Assembly (NCBI GenBank): GCA_902362375.1
Contig: CABIVS010000004.1
Span: 572,224 to 636,223, forward strand
DNA length: 64,000 bases
Reading direction: 5' to 3'
DNA from: Bacteroidaceae bacterium
Lineage (GTDB): Bacteria; Bacteroidota; Bacteroidia; Bacteroidales; Bacteroidaceae
The position numbers and the translations under genes are program-made. Position 1 is the stretch's first letter. Each line of letters starts with the position of its first letter. The notes under the pieces were generated by a model. The model was not told the origin of the DNA, made no database searches, and was given only the letters and a program-made list of their open reading frames with translations. Shown piece by piece: positions 9,842 through 18,935 of the stretch.

Positions 9842-12220
9842 ATGAAACATAGTATTTTCACTTTATTACCAACACGTGGATTATTAAGTATTTCATTTAT
9901 ATTGTTTACTTTGTCTATTATGGCACAACAAGAACCACGAATTGATTATTTATTCAATTTTAATTGGAAACATAAAATAGGCGATGAGCCAACAGCTAAG
10001 GAACCTGTCTTTGACGACACGTACTGGGAAATGATTAATGTACCGCATGACGGAAGTATCCATGGTCCATTTGACAAAGCAAACGGAACACAAGAGAACG
10101 GATTTCGCCCAAGGCATATAGGTTGGTACAGAAAGACATTCATAATACCTTATAATATTGAAAATAAACAAATATCCATTGAGTTCGAAGGAGTCTATAG
10201 AGATGCAGAGGTATGGCTCAATGGAACATATTTGGGAAAACAAGCCAATGGATATATAGGATTTACATATGATATTACAAAATACGTGTTACCCAATAAA
10301 GAGAATGTAATTGCAGTGCGTTATGACAACACATACATTAGTTCACGTTGGTATACCGGAGAGGGTATTTATAGAAATGTGTGGTTGCATATTACAAATC
10401 CAATATGTATTGCAGAGAATGGCACTTATATCACGACTCCTTTTATTGATGGAAACAAAGCTAAAGTTGACATACAAACTGAAGTAATGAACCAAACTAG
10501 TTCGACGTCACTCGTGACTCTAAAAACAGAAATCTACTCACCAGAAGGTAAACATTTGAAATCAACAACCAGTGTCGTTCCTTTAGCTGCCCATGAAACT
10601 TATTCGTTTAAACAAGCTGTTATTGTTAATAGTCCAGAGAAATGGGATATTGAATCGCCTAAAATATATACTGCTCAAAGTTATGTTATTATAGACAATC
10701 AGATAGTAGACAAGTACAATAGCAGCTTTGGAATCAGAACGGTAGAATTCAATGCAAATCAAGGCTTTCTTTTAAATGGCAGGAAAGTATTCCTGAAAGG
10801 AGTAAATATTCATCACGATTTAGGTCCGTTAGGTAGTGCTTTCTTTGAGAAAGGTATGAGAAGACGCCTAATAGGACTCAAAGAGATGGGATGTAACGCC
10901 ATAAGACTAGCACACAATCCGCACGCAAAGGCAGTGTTAGATATGTGTGACGAAATGGGAATATTGGTATTTGCCGATTGTTTCGACAAATGGGATACTC
11001 CAACTTGGAATCATTATGGTCCAAATATATCTTTTGACAACTATTGGAGAAAAGATTTAGAGTGGTTCTTGAAAAGGGACAGAAATCATCCCAGTATCTT
11101 TATTTGGAGCGTAGGAAATGAAGTATTTGACACCGGAACGATTCATCGAATGAACGATTATTTTGTCCCTATGCTGAAAAATATGGTAGATTTTGTCCAC
11201 AAATTTGAACCCTCCCGTAAGGTCACTTGCGGTCTATTCCCAGCCAGGAAAGAAGAGGAACCCGTACCTATGGCTTTTGAAATGGATGTGGTCAGCGACA
11301 ATTATATGGGCCACTACTATGCTAAGGACCATGAAAGATTCCCTCAGCTTGTTTTCTTGCAAAGCGAAACCAGTACCCGAAATGGCGGAGACGATTTCTT
11401 CATATATGATCATTCATACACTTGCGGACAATTCTACTGGGGAGGAACCGACTATTTCGGAGAATCTATCCAATGGCCTTCCAAGGGTTGGAACGGTATT
11501 ATTGATTGGTGTGACTTCTGGAAACCATTGAGCTACTTTATCCAAAGCTTATACTCAGACAAGAATATGGTTAAAATCGCCGTTTGCAGTGAAAAAGAGA
11601 ACAAAAGCGACATCATTTGGAATAATGTAGCTCTCAATTTCCAAAATATGTCATTAAGCTGGAACTGGGAAGCCAACCAACCACTTAACCTTTATACATT
11701 CACTACAGCCGAGGAGGTAGAGCTATTCATCAACAACCAATCACAAGGAGTGAAAAGATTAAAAGACTACCCAAACAGAAAAATCCCATGGCAACTCACT
11801 TTTAAACCGGGTATCATAAGAGCAGTGGCACGTATTAATGGGAAAGAGGTTGCTATTGATGAAATTAAAACAGCAGACAAACCTCATTCCATTTTACTAT
11901 CGACAGATTCCACCACTATCCACTCAGACGGAATGGATCTTGCTTACATTACGGTTAGTGTTGTAGACAAGAATGGTCTATTGGTACCTGATGCGGAAAA
12001 TAATATCCATTTTACCATTGAAGGGGCTGGAGAACTGGCCGGCGTTGGTAATGGTAACAGAAATTCTGATGAACAGTTTGTAACAAACAGCCGTAAAGCA
12101 TACAACGGTAAGTGCCTGCTAATTATCCGAAGTACAACGAAATCGGGTCAAATAAAAATTAAGGCAAGCAGTAAAGGATTAAAACAAGCAACATTAATCC
12201 TAAACACATCAAACCATTAA
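9842..12220 (+). CDS. Glycoside hydrolase family 2 (beta-galactosidase/glucuronidase-like)
   Basis: Secreted GH2 exo-hydrolase acting on the non-reducing end of oligosaccharides released by its locus. The ATG at 9842 gives a clear signal peptide (LLSISFILFTLSIMAQQ). In order: jelly-roll sugar-binding domain (EGVYRDAEVWLNG), immunoglobulin-like domain, TIM barrel, and C-terminal DUF4982/Ig-like parts. The acid/base Glu sits in IWSVGNEVFDTG (about residue 426) and the nucleophile Glu in VFLQSETSTRNGG (about residue 507). The substrate-side motif IRLAHNPHAKAVLDMCDE is intact. It is transcribed away from the susCD operon and 49 nt ahead of GH127. Sugar specificity (galactose, arabinose or glucuronate linkage) cannot be set from sequence alone. 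Confidence 0.9.
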   Translation: MKHSIFTLLPTRGLLSISFILFTLSIMAQQEPRIDYLFNFNWKHKIGDEPTAKEPVFDDTYWEMINVPHDGSIHGPFDKANGTQENGFRPRHIGWYRKTFIIPYNIENKQISIEFEGVYRDAEVWLNGTYLGKQANGYIGFTYDITKYVLPNKENVIAVRYDNTYISSRWYTGEGIYRNVWLHITNPICIAENGTYITTPFIDGNKAKVDIQTEVMNQTSSTSLVTLKTEIYSPEGKHLKSTTSVVPLAAHETYSFKQAVIVNSPEKWDIESPKIYTAQSYVIIDNQIVDKYNSSFGIRTVEFNANQGFLLNGRKVFLKGVNIHHDLGPLGSAFFEKGMRRRLIGLKEMGCNAIRLAHNPHAKAVLDMCDEMGILVFADCFDKWDTPTWNHYGPNISFDNYWRKDLEWFLKRDRNHPSIFIWSVGNEVFDTGTIHRMNDYFVPMLKNMVDFVHKFEPSRKVTCGLFPARKEEEPVPMAFEMDVVSDNYMGHYYAKDHERFPQLVFLQSETSTRNGGDDFFIYDHSYTCGQFYWGGTDYFGESIQWPSKGWNGIIDWCDFWKPLSYFIQSLYSDKNMVKIAVCSEKENKSDIIWNNVALNFQNMSLSWNWEANQPLNLYTFTTAEEVELFINNQSQGVKRLKDYPNRKIPWQLTFKPGIIRAVARINGKEVAIDEIKTADKPHSILLSTDSTTIHSDGMDLAYITVSVVDKNGLLVPDAENNIHFTIEGAGELAGVGNGNRNSDEQFVTNSRKAYNGKCLLIIRSTTKSGQIKIKASSKGLKQATLILNTSNH

Positions 12221-12269
12221 CTATCTTAAAATAATTATTTTAACATAACAATTTAATAAAAAAGACATC

Positions 12270-14123
12270 ATGAAAATAAACAAATTAACTCTTTTCCTTA
12301 CAGCAGTTACTAGCCTATTTGCATGTGAGACTTCACAAAAAGCTACTCCTTTTCAAAAAAATGAACCGATAAACTTCTCACAAGTGAAAATCACCGATAA
12401 TTTTTGGTTACCTCGCATCCACAAACATGCAGAAATAACTATCCCATCCTGTCTGCACCAATGCGAAATAGAAACCCAACGCGTGAAAAATTTTGCTATT
12501 GCCGGTGGATTAGAACAAGGCGAATTCAAAGGAGTATTTTTCGACGATTCTGACCTTTACAAGATGATAGAAGGCTGTTCCTACTCACTCATTAATCATC
12601 CGAATCCCGACCTAGAGAAAAAACTAGATGAGATAATTGCTAAAATTGCATCTGCCCAACAAGAAGACGGTTATCTGATGACTTACTTCACCTTGGTCAA
12701 TCCAAAGGGGAAATGGACCAATATGGATTGGCACGAGATGTACTGTTGCGGACATTTAATAGAGGCAGCCGTTGCCTACTACAATGCTACAGGAAAACAT
12801 TCTTTATTGGACGTGGCCATTAAGTTTGCCGACCATATAGACAACACATTTGGCGAAGGAAAACGGAACTGGGTGGCCGGTCATCAGGAAATAGAGTTGG
12901 CATTGGTGAAACTTTATCGTCTAACAAAGGACGAACGCTATCTGAAGTTATCTCACTGGCTGTTGGAACAACGAGGTCGTGGAAACGGTGATTGGAGCCA
13001 AACGCCCCTAGGCAAAGATCATTTTCAAGATGTAGAACCTGTTAGTCAACTTTCTAAAATCAGCGGACATGCAGTACGGGCAATGTATATGTTTACAGGT
13101 ATGGCAGATGTGGCGTCCATTACACAAGACAGCACTTATATTCATGCACTTGACCGTCTGTGGAACGATGTAATCTATACAAAAATGTATGCCACTGGTG
13201 GAATAGGATCATCACGGAAAAACGAAGGTTTCACAGAAGATTATGATCTGCCCAATGCCGAAGCCTATTGTGAGACATGTGCTTCTGTGGGAATGGTGTT
13301 TTGGAATCAACGGATGAATATGCTGGAAGGTGATGGAAAATACATTAATATATTAGAAAAATCTATGTATAATGGCGCCTTAGCTGGTATCTCCTTGTCT
13401 GCTGATCATTTTTTCTATGTTAATCCTTTGGAATCGGATGGTACACACCATCGTCAGCCATGGTATGATACCGCTTGTTGTCCTAGTCAGATCTCTCGTT
13501 TTTTGCCCTCCATCGGCAATTACATTTATGCCACTTCTGCAGATGCACTATGGGTCAATCTATATATAGCAAGTGAAACGAACACAACCATAGATAACAT
13601 ACCTGTAAAAATTGCACAAACAACTAACTATCCTTGGGAAGGGAAAGTAAAAATCACAGTAAGTCCCCAACAAAAGAAAAACTTTACAATGAAACTCCGT
13701 CTACCCGACTGGTGTAAAGAATATACTTTAACCATCAATGGAAAAGAATGCCAAACAATCACGGATATGCAATATTTACTAATTAATCGTACTTGGGAAG
13801 AAAACGATACAATAACTTTCGATATGGCTATGCCTGTAGAAGTTATAGCAGCTGACCCACGTGTAAAAGCCAATGTCGGAAAGAGATGCTTACAAAGAGG
13901 TCCATTAGTATATTGTATGGAAGAGGTTGACAACTCTAATTATGAAACAGTGACACTCTCCCCTTCCACGAATTATACTACTAAATTTGAGCCAGGGTTA
14001 CTGAATGGAATAATAACAATAACAGCTACTCAAGGTACAGACACATATAAATTTATCCCCTATTATGCTTGGGACAATCGTGAAGCCGGAAAAATGAAAG
14101 TGTGGGTAAAGTATGTAGAATAG
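12270..14123 (+). CDS. GH127 (DUF1680) beta-L-arabinofuranosidase-like lipoprotein
   Basis: Predicted periplasmic lipoprotein (lipobox LFAC near residue 19) of 617 residues, the normal length of the family. GH127 enzymes remove beta-L-arabinofuranose using a zinc-bound cysteine nucleophile. The expected active-site pattern is present: AEAYCETCASVG (Glu and Cys, about residues 330-337) and DTACCPSQISRF (paired Cys, about residue 400). The early motif IAGGLEQGEFKGVFFDDSDLYK and the alpha/alpha-barrel segment MDWHEMYCCGHLIEA also fit. It follows the GH2 gene and is the best clue that this locus handles arabinofuranose-decorated plant glycans. GH146 is an alternative DUF1680 family, so exact linkage is uncertain. 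Confidence 0.85.
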   Translation: MKINKLTLFLTAVTSLFACETSQKATPFQKNEPINFSQVKITDNFWLPRIHKHAEITIPSCLHQCEIETQRVKNFAIAGGLEQGEFKGVFFDDSDLYKMIEGCSYSLINHPNPDLEKKLDEIIAKIASAQQEDGYLMTYFTLVNPKGKWTNMDWHEMYCCGHLIEAAVAYYNATGKHSLLDVAIKFADHIDNTFGEGKRNWVAGHQEIELALVKLYRLTKDERYLKLSHWLLEQRGRGNGDWSQTPLGKDHFQDVEPVSQLSKISGHAVRAMYMFTGMADVASITQDSTYIHALDRLWNDVIYTKMYATGGIGSSRKNEGFTEDYDLPNAEAYCETCASVGMVFWNQRMNMLEGDGKYINILEKSMYNGALAGISLSADHFFYVNPLESDGTHHRQPWYDTACCPSQISRFLPSIGNYIYATSADALWVNLYIASETNTTIDNIPVKIAQTTNYPWEGKVKITVSPQQKKNFTMKLRLPDWCKEYTLTINGKECQTITDMQYLLINRTWEENDTITFDMAMPVEVIAADPRVKANVGKRCLQRGPLVYCMEEVDNSNYETVTLSPSTNYTTKFEPGLLNGIITITATQGTDTYKFIPYYAWDNREAGKMKVWVKYVE

Positions 14124-14693
14124 TCTGTTAATAGTTCACCTTAATATTTATAGATGAATTAAATAAAAAAGATGAATATTCTTTTTAATATCTCCAACTT
14201 ATAACAGATATATTTTAAGATTTTAATAGACAACTGATTTACAACAAATTAGTTGTCTATTTTTACCCCCCTTCTAAAAATACAACTTCAGTGTTATAAA
14301 CTGATATTTTTCTATACAGAAGATAAAAGATTGATCATATACATCAAGTGTTTTGAAACCCTTCCTTTTAAAGTCTCTATTTATAATAATAAGGCTCACA
14401 ATTATCCGCTTTATCATTATAGTAAGACCAGAACTTTGATTTTATAAATAAAAGGTTGACTATCGACTTATGAAAAGATTGCAATGATTCCGCCGCTGTC
14501 TCATCTTTCAGATATTTTTAAGAAAAAGTATTCATCCAGAAACATCCTCATTTTTTCTTCTATGGATTTATGCACAATCAATTTATAAATAAAAATATTT
14601 AAGTTAAAGGCATTAAGCATGAGGTATTCTTATTTATCTTAGTCACAAAAAATGATATTTTTATCATGCGACTTTGGAGCATGATTAGCTACA
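14124..14693. other. AT-rich intergenic region without recognisable gene
   Basis: About 570 bp with no convincing ORF, tRNA or repeat. It separates the glycan locus from the hairpin cluster that opens the conjugative-element segment. No tRNA gene and no copy of the attachment-like sequence seen near 42.23 kb is found here. Confidence 0.5.
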
Positions 14694-14773
14694 ATTGTTT
14701 AACGGCTTCTGCCGTTAAACAATTTCGTTTTCGTTAAACGAAAACACAACTTGCTGTCCCCTCCACGGGGACA
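14694..14773. repeat. Cluster of three adjacent perfect hairpins
   Basis: Three inverted repeats lie almost end to end. Hairpin 1 has a 13-bp perfect stem (14694-14706 with 14711-14723, loop TTCT). Hairpin 2 has a 9-bp stem GTTTTCGTT/AACGAAAAC (14727-14735 with 14737-14745). Hairpin 3 has TGTCCCC/GGGGACA (14755-14761 with 14767-14773). A weaker CCGAG/CTCGG pair follows near 14860-14885. They sit at the apparent left edge of the element-like DNA. They could be an element end, a transfer-origin region or structured RNA; I cannot tell which. Confidence 0.6.
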
Positions 14774-14916
14774 ACGTTTTTCAATAGGACTGTGTATTGC
14801 CCTACCCATCGGACTTTTCGACGAAAAATTTAAGGAATTAACACATTTCGTGTCCTTGTTTTCCGAGCTAAACATGGTTATACTCGGCACATTTGATTGA
14901 TTTTACACATTCCCAA

Positions 14917-15540
14917 AAGGAGAATTTAATGATATTCCACAAGTGTATATCGGGATTTACTGTTTATACACAACTGACATATAATTAGTTATTGGTATTA
15001 TGCATTCGCAAATGGAGAATATAAGTATATTCCACAGGCTTCTGGGGGCGATAGTTACTTTCGGTACACAATCATTATATTATTAGTTATTGGTTCTACG
15101 CATTTGTAAATGGAGAATATAAATATATTCCACAGACATCTGGGGGCGATAGTTACTTTCGGCACACAATCATTATATTATTAGTTATTGGTTCTACACA
15201 TTTGTAAATGGAGAATATAAATATATTCCACAGACATCTGGGGGCGATAGTTACTTTCGGCACACAATCATTATATTATTAGTTATTGGTTCTACACATT
15301 TGTAAATGGAGAATATAAATATATTCCACAGACATCTGGGGGCGATAGTTACTTTCGGCACACAATCATTATATTATTAGTTATTGGTTCTACACATTTG
15401 TAAATGGAGAATATAAATATATTCCATAAGCATATGGGGGGGGCGGTAGTTACTTTCGGTACATTATCATTATATTATCAGTTATTGGTTCTACGCATTT
15501 GCAAATGGAGAATTTAAGTATATTCCACAAGCGTCCTTAC
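14917..15540 (+). repeat. 98-bp tandem repeat array, seven units, each with a micro-ORF
   Basis: Seven head-to-tail units start at 14917, 15012, 15110, 15208, 15306, 15404 and 15505. The central units are spaced exactly 98 bp and three are nearly identical. Each carries a start-to-stop frame of about 24 codons beginning MENINIFHRHLGAIVTFG and ending QSLYY then TAG. Spacing changes are 95 and 101 bp, that is minus and plus three bases inside the frame, so the reading frame survives the indels. Unit 1 lacks the first ATG, unit 6 loses the TAG, and unit 7 diverges after FHK and meets a TGA. There are no unique spacers, so it is not CRISPR. Iterons or repeated small RNAs are alternatives. Confidence 0.8.
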
Positions 15541-15670
15541 TGTAAGAAGGGGTGACTAAAACTGACTTTCAGTGACTATAACAGACAGGATATTCTATAA
15601 GATTATTCCATACCTTTATTTTGTCTTGGAATATTATAAATAAAAGTGTCTAATTTAACACGATAGTAAT

Positions 15671-16066
15671 ATGGAATATTTAGAAAAGAAGAAAGTTGCT
15701 CCCGGCAGTATAGACGAAAAGGACTTTATCAGTAAGGTCGCTCAAAAAAGTATGGCGGGCAGGTTTGTATCAAATGAACCTGATATGGTACCGGATGTTT
15801 CTGAAACTGAAAGAAAAGCTCCCACAGACGGAGAGGTTGAAGAATTTAAAAGAAAATATATGGTTTCCGTACCTAAAGGCACTACCTGCAAAACCATATA
15901 TATTGATGGTAAGTTACATCGGGATATCGCAACTTTGGTCAAGGCTGCAGGGTGTGGCACCATTTCCGGTTTTGTCACTCAGGTGCTGAAAGATTATTTA
16001 GAAAAGAACAAGGAGCTGATTGACGCTCTAATGGGAAAAGCCTATCAGTCCTGGAAGAAAAAGTAA
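15671..16066 (+). CDS. DUF3408 family protein (conjugative-element associated)
   Basis: 131 residues. The variable, acidic N-terminal half is followed by a conserved C-terminal domain with KTIYIDGKLHRDIATLVKA and SGFVTQVLKDYLEKNKELID. The same shape recurs in two other genes here (16067 and 18936), which identifies the family. DUF3408 proteins accompany tra and mobilisation genes of Bacteroides conjugative transposons. The ribbon-helix-helix-like C-terminus suggests DNA binding (inference). It is the first gene after the 98-bp array and abuts the next gene with no gap. The stop is TAA. Confidence 0.75.
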   Translation: MEYLEKKKVAPGSIDEKDFISKVAQKSMAGRFVSNEPDMVPDVSETERKAPTDGEVEEFKRKYMVSVPKGTTCKTIYIDGKLHRDIATLVKAAGCGTISGFVTQVLKDYLEKNKELIDALMGKAYQSWKKK

Positions 16067-16459
16067 ATGCCTATGAAAAATTCCGGGAAAAAGAAGGTAG
16101 ATCCCCGTCGAATTGACAAGCAGGCTATCAGAGAGTTGGTGGGAGGCAAATCCCCGCAACGTATTGTCACCAGGCCTCCGGAAGAAACGGATACAGCAAG
16201 TATCGTTTCTGAACAACCTGCCGGACAGACAAAACAACCCGGCAGGATGCTTGATCACGAAACGACATTTCTTCATGGCATCCGGAGCGAAAAACGTAAA
16301 TCCCTGCACATTGATGCCGGCCTGCATCAGCAGCTTTGCTCCCTGATATGGGCGATCGGATATGGCGATATTACTATGGAGGGGCTTGTCAACAGACTTC
16401 TGACGCAACATTTCGAAGAATACAAAGACGTGCTCAATGCAATGACAGAAGACAGGTAA
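16067..16459 (+). CDS. DUF3408 family protein, second paralogue
   Basis: 130 residues, starting directly after the TAA of the preceding paralogue (ATG at 16067; a second ATG at 16073 is also possible). A basic N-terminus is followed by the family core KSLHIDAGLHQQLCSLIWAI and MEGLVNRLLTQHFEEYKDVL. It is closer in its core to the traB-like gene at 18936 than to its immediate neighbour. Probably an accessory DNA-binding or relaxosome-type protein of the element (inference). The stop is TAA. The next 160 bp before the amidoligase hold no gene I recognise. Confidence 0.75.
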   Translation: MPMKNSGKKKVDPRRIDKQAIRELVGGKSPQRIVTRPPEETDTASIVSEQPAGQTKQPGRMLDHETTFLHGIRSEKRKSLHIDAGLHQQLCSLIWAIGYGDITMEGLVNRLLTQHFEEYKDVLNAMTEDR

Positions 16460-16621
16460 TCTTCTGTTATTTCAGTAGCTTGTAATCATATTAATACACT
16501 CGACAAGGGTAGTTAGCCTAAGCGAAACTAAGTTAATCCATTGATAATAAAAGGTGTACGATTATGACGTATGGGAATATTGTCGTATCTTAGATGTATG
16601 AAAATAAAGGATTAATAAGCT

Positions 16622-17563
16622 ATGAATGAAAGAGTTAGAAATATTTTAGAGCAGTCTACGACAAAGACGAGCAAGATTCAGCAGCTGCTTCTGCTGGGAT
16701 TGACCAGACGTGAAATCGCCGACCTTGTGACCAGAGGCAATTACGGCTTCGTACATAATGTGTATAAAAAAATGCTTGAGAGGGGTACTTTCGTTCCCTG
16801 CCAGGCAGGACAGGTAACCGTTCCGGTATTGGACTACAGCTTCACCCGCAGGTTCGGTATAGAAATTGAGGCTTACAACTGCACGCAGGAAAAGCTGCTC
16901 CATGAGCTTCGCGAAGCCGGTATCTGCGTCGCTATCGAAGGCTATACCCATCGCACGACGGAGCATTGGAAACTGGTCACTGACAGCAGTTTGAGCGGCA
17001 ATGACACATTCGAACTGGTCAGTCCGATCCTGGTAGGTGAAGCCGGGCTGAAAGAACTTGAGACGGTTTGCTGGGTACTTGACCTCTGTAATGCCAAGGT
17101 GAACGACAGTTGCGGATTCCATGTACATATGGATGCTGCCAATTTCAGTATGGAAACCTGGAAAAATCTCGCTTTGACCTACAAACATCTGGAACCGGTC
17201 ATTGACTCCTTCATGCCGGGATCACGCCGTAATAACCAATACTGCCGGAGTCTGCATGGCATTTCCGATACGGCTATCAGCAGGGCATCCACGATTACCG
17301 ACCTCCAGCATGTATTTAACAACCGTCGCTATTACAAACTAAATCTGGAAGCCTATTCCCGCCATCGGACAGTTGAATTCCGGCAACATTCCGGAACGAC
17401 CAACTATACAAAGATGGAAAAATGGATCAAATTTCTAAATGGTTTGGTTACCTTTGCTTCGGCTGCAAGCCTTCCCGACAGGACCACTTTGGAGAGTCTG
17501 CCTTTCCTCGGTGAAAAAGAGAAATTATTTTTTAAGTTACGGACTAAAAAATTAGCAGGATGA
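16622..17563 (+). CDS. Amidoligase family protein (glutamine-synthetase-like fold)
   Basis: Predicted ATP-dependent amide/peptide-bond ligase of the amidoligase family (PF12224 type), 313 residues. Recognisable pieces in order are RRFGIEIEAYN (about residues 78-88), TDSSLSGNDTFELVSP (about 120-135), CGFHVHMDAANFS (about 160-172) and RTVEFRQHSGTTNYTKMEKW near the C-terminus, the metal and nucleotide-binding pattern of the family. An N-terminal helical extension (residues 1-60) looks like an HTH. It is the only core gene of the element ending in TGA; that TGA overlaps the next start (ATGA). If UGA were read as Trp here, the protein would gain 12 residues before a TAA. Confidence 0.8.
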   Translation: MNERVRNILEQSTTKTSKIQQLLLLGLTRREIADLVTRGNYGFVHNVYKKMLERGTFVPCQAGQVTVPVLDYSFTRRFGIEIEAYNCTQEKLLHELREAGICVAIEGYTHRTTEHWKLVTDSSLSGNDTFELVSPILVGEAGLKELETVCWVLDLCNAKVNDSCGFHVHMDAANFSMETWKNLALTYKHLEPVIDSFMPGSRRNNQYCRSLHGISDTAISRASTITDLQHVFNNRRYYKLNLEAYSRHRTVEFRQHSGTTNYTKMEKWIKFLNGLVTFASAASLPDRTTLESLPFLGEKEKLFFKLRTKKLAG

Positions 17564-17790
17564 TACAGAATTATGAATTGGCGGATGGCGGTAGGATAAC
17601 CGCCTCCAGCCCCGAAGAATTCGTCCGGCTGCTCCGTGAGGGCAGCTGGTTCGACCATGATTGTACGGACGAGGAGTTTATGAACAACTTTGCCGGTCGC
17701 TATAAAGAGCTACATGGCGTAACGGTTTCTACCGATACGCCGGAGCATTTCATGGCAGATTTGCGTAAATACGGTTACATAAGACCTTAA
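17560..17790 (+). CDS. Small acidic partner of the amidoligase, unknown function
   Basis: 76 residues, translationally coupled to the amidoligase by an ATGA overlap. I do not recognise a domain. The sequence is acidic and has two similar helical stretches, ASPEEFVRLLREGSWF and DTPEHFMADLRKYGYIRP. Tight coupling suggests it is a substrate, adaptor or regulator of the amidoligase (inference). It ends 26 nt before a strong terminator, so these two genes are a self-contained unit. Confidence 0.6.
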   Translation: MIQNYELADGGRITASSPEEFVRLLREGSWFDHDCTDEEFMNNFAGRYKELHGVTVSTDTPEHFMADLRKYGYIRP

Positions 17791-17816
17791 GAGTAGAGAA
17801 ATCCTTTATTGTAATG

Positions 17817-17864
17817 ATCCCTGCCCGGCTTTCCGCTTTCGGTTTCCGGGTGGGGATTTTTTTC
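17817..17864 (+). terminator. Rho-independent terminator after the amidoligase pair
   Basis: ATCCCTGCCCGG pairs with CCGGGTGGGGAT across an 18-20 nt loop and is followed by a run of seven T. A single internal mismatch (TG/TG) interrupts the stem. Confidence 0.75.
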
Positions 17865-18152
17865 TTTCATCGCAATTCCGTGAGATACAAATCTTCCACT
17901 CCGGCACATACGTGCCTGATTCTTCCTCACTCGTCAGAAGGTAACGATCAATGCACATAATCGCTAATATTTTAAAGAACAAATATCAACCACCGGTTCC
18001 TTTCCTGACAATAACCGACTACGGATGACTATACATGACAGGGTATTTTATCTTATTGGCGGAATCTTTTCCTTTACACCGCAAAATATGATACCGCCTA
18101 AGGTTTCAGGTTTTTACACGATTGCATTATTATCCTTTAACAATAGAATAAA
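17865..18152. other. Non-coding region upstream of traA, possible transfer-origin or promoter region
   Basis: About 290 bp without an ORF. It contains a short inverted repeat GCACatacGTGC near 17909-17920. Position between a terminator and traA fits a promoter/leader, and an oriT is possible, but no relaxase gene is adjacent and no nick motif can be claimed. Confidence 0.3.
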
Positions 18153-18932
18153 ATGAAAAAAGAACCGTTATTTATTGCCTTTGCCAGCCAGAAGGGTGGT
18201 GTCGGAAAGTCGACTTTCACCGTTCTTGCCGCCAGCATCCTGCATTACCAGAAAGGCTATCGGGTGGGAGTCGTGGATTGCGACGCCCCCCAGCACAGTA
18301 TCTTCAACATGCGTGAACGTGACATGGAAAGTGTGGAAAAGAGTGATTTCCTGAAAGTCGCCCTCTACCGCCAGCACGAACAGCTCCAGAAACTTGCTTA
18401 TCCGGTTATCAGGAGCGATCCGGAGAAAGCGATGAAGGACATACATGATTATATGCAAAAAGAAGGAGCCGAATTTGACATTGTCCTTTTCGACCTGCCG
18501 GGAACGTTGCGATCCGAAGGAGTGATTTACACCATCTCCTCGATGGATTATATTTTCGTGCCTCTCAAAGCGGACAATATCGTCATGCAGAGTTCCCTTG
18601 AATTTGCCGAAGTTGTCGGGGAAGAATTAGTAGCCCGTCACAATTGCAATTTGAAAGGTGTCCATCTCTTTTGGAATATGATTGACCGCCGTGAGAGAAA
18701 AGAGACTTGTCAGGCATGGGATACGGTCATGCGGAAAGCGGATATGAAACTGTTGGATACACGTATTCCCGATACGAAACGCTACAACAAGGAACTCAGC
18801 CATACCCGTAACAATATCTTCCGTTCCACCCTGTTTCCACCGGACAACCGTGAGATAAAAGGTTCCGGCCTTTTGGAACTGCTGGACGAGATCAGCTGGA
18901 TTGCCGGCTTGAAATCCTCTTCTACTTTATAA
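18153..18932 (+). CDS. traA: TraA-like ParA/MinD family ATPase of the conjugative element
   Basis: 259-residue ParA-type P-loop ATPase. The deviant Walker A is FASQKGGVGKSTFTVL (about residues 10-25); the switch regions are VGVVDCDAPQHS and DIVLFDLPGTLRSEGV. TraA of Bacteroides conjugative transposons is this type and heads the tra operon, as here. It may position transfer DNA or the mating machine (family knowledge, not shown for this protein). Trp codons here are TGG (e.g. LFWNMIDRRE). Four bases separate it from the following DUF3408/traB-like gene. Confidence 0.88.
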   Translation: MKKEPLFIAFASQKGGVGKSTFTVLAASILHYQKGYRVGVVDCDAPQHSIFNMRERDMESVEKSDFLKVALYRQHEQLQKLAYPVIRSDPEKAMKDIHDYMQKEGAEFDIVLFDLPGTLRSEGVIYTISSMDYIFVPLKADNIVMQSSLEFAEVVGEELVARHNCNLKGVHLFWNMIDRRERKETCQAWDTVMRKADMKLLDTRIPDTKRYNKELSHTRNNIFRSTLFPPDNREIKGSGLLELLDEISWIAGLKSSSTL

Positions 18933-18935
18933 TAT

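Noticed and set aside
14917..15540. CRISPR array
   Set aside because: Units are contiguous 98-bp repeats with no unique spacers and no cas genes nearby.
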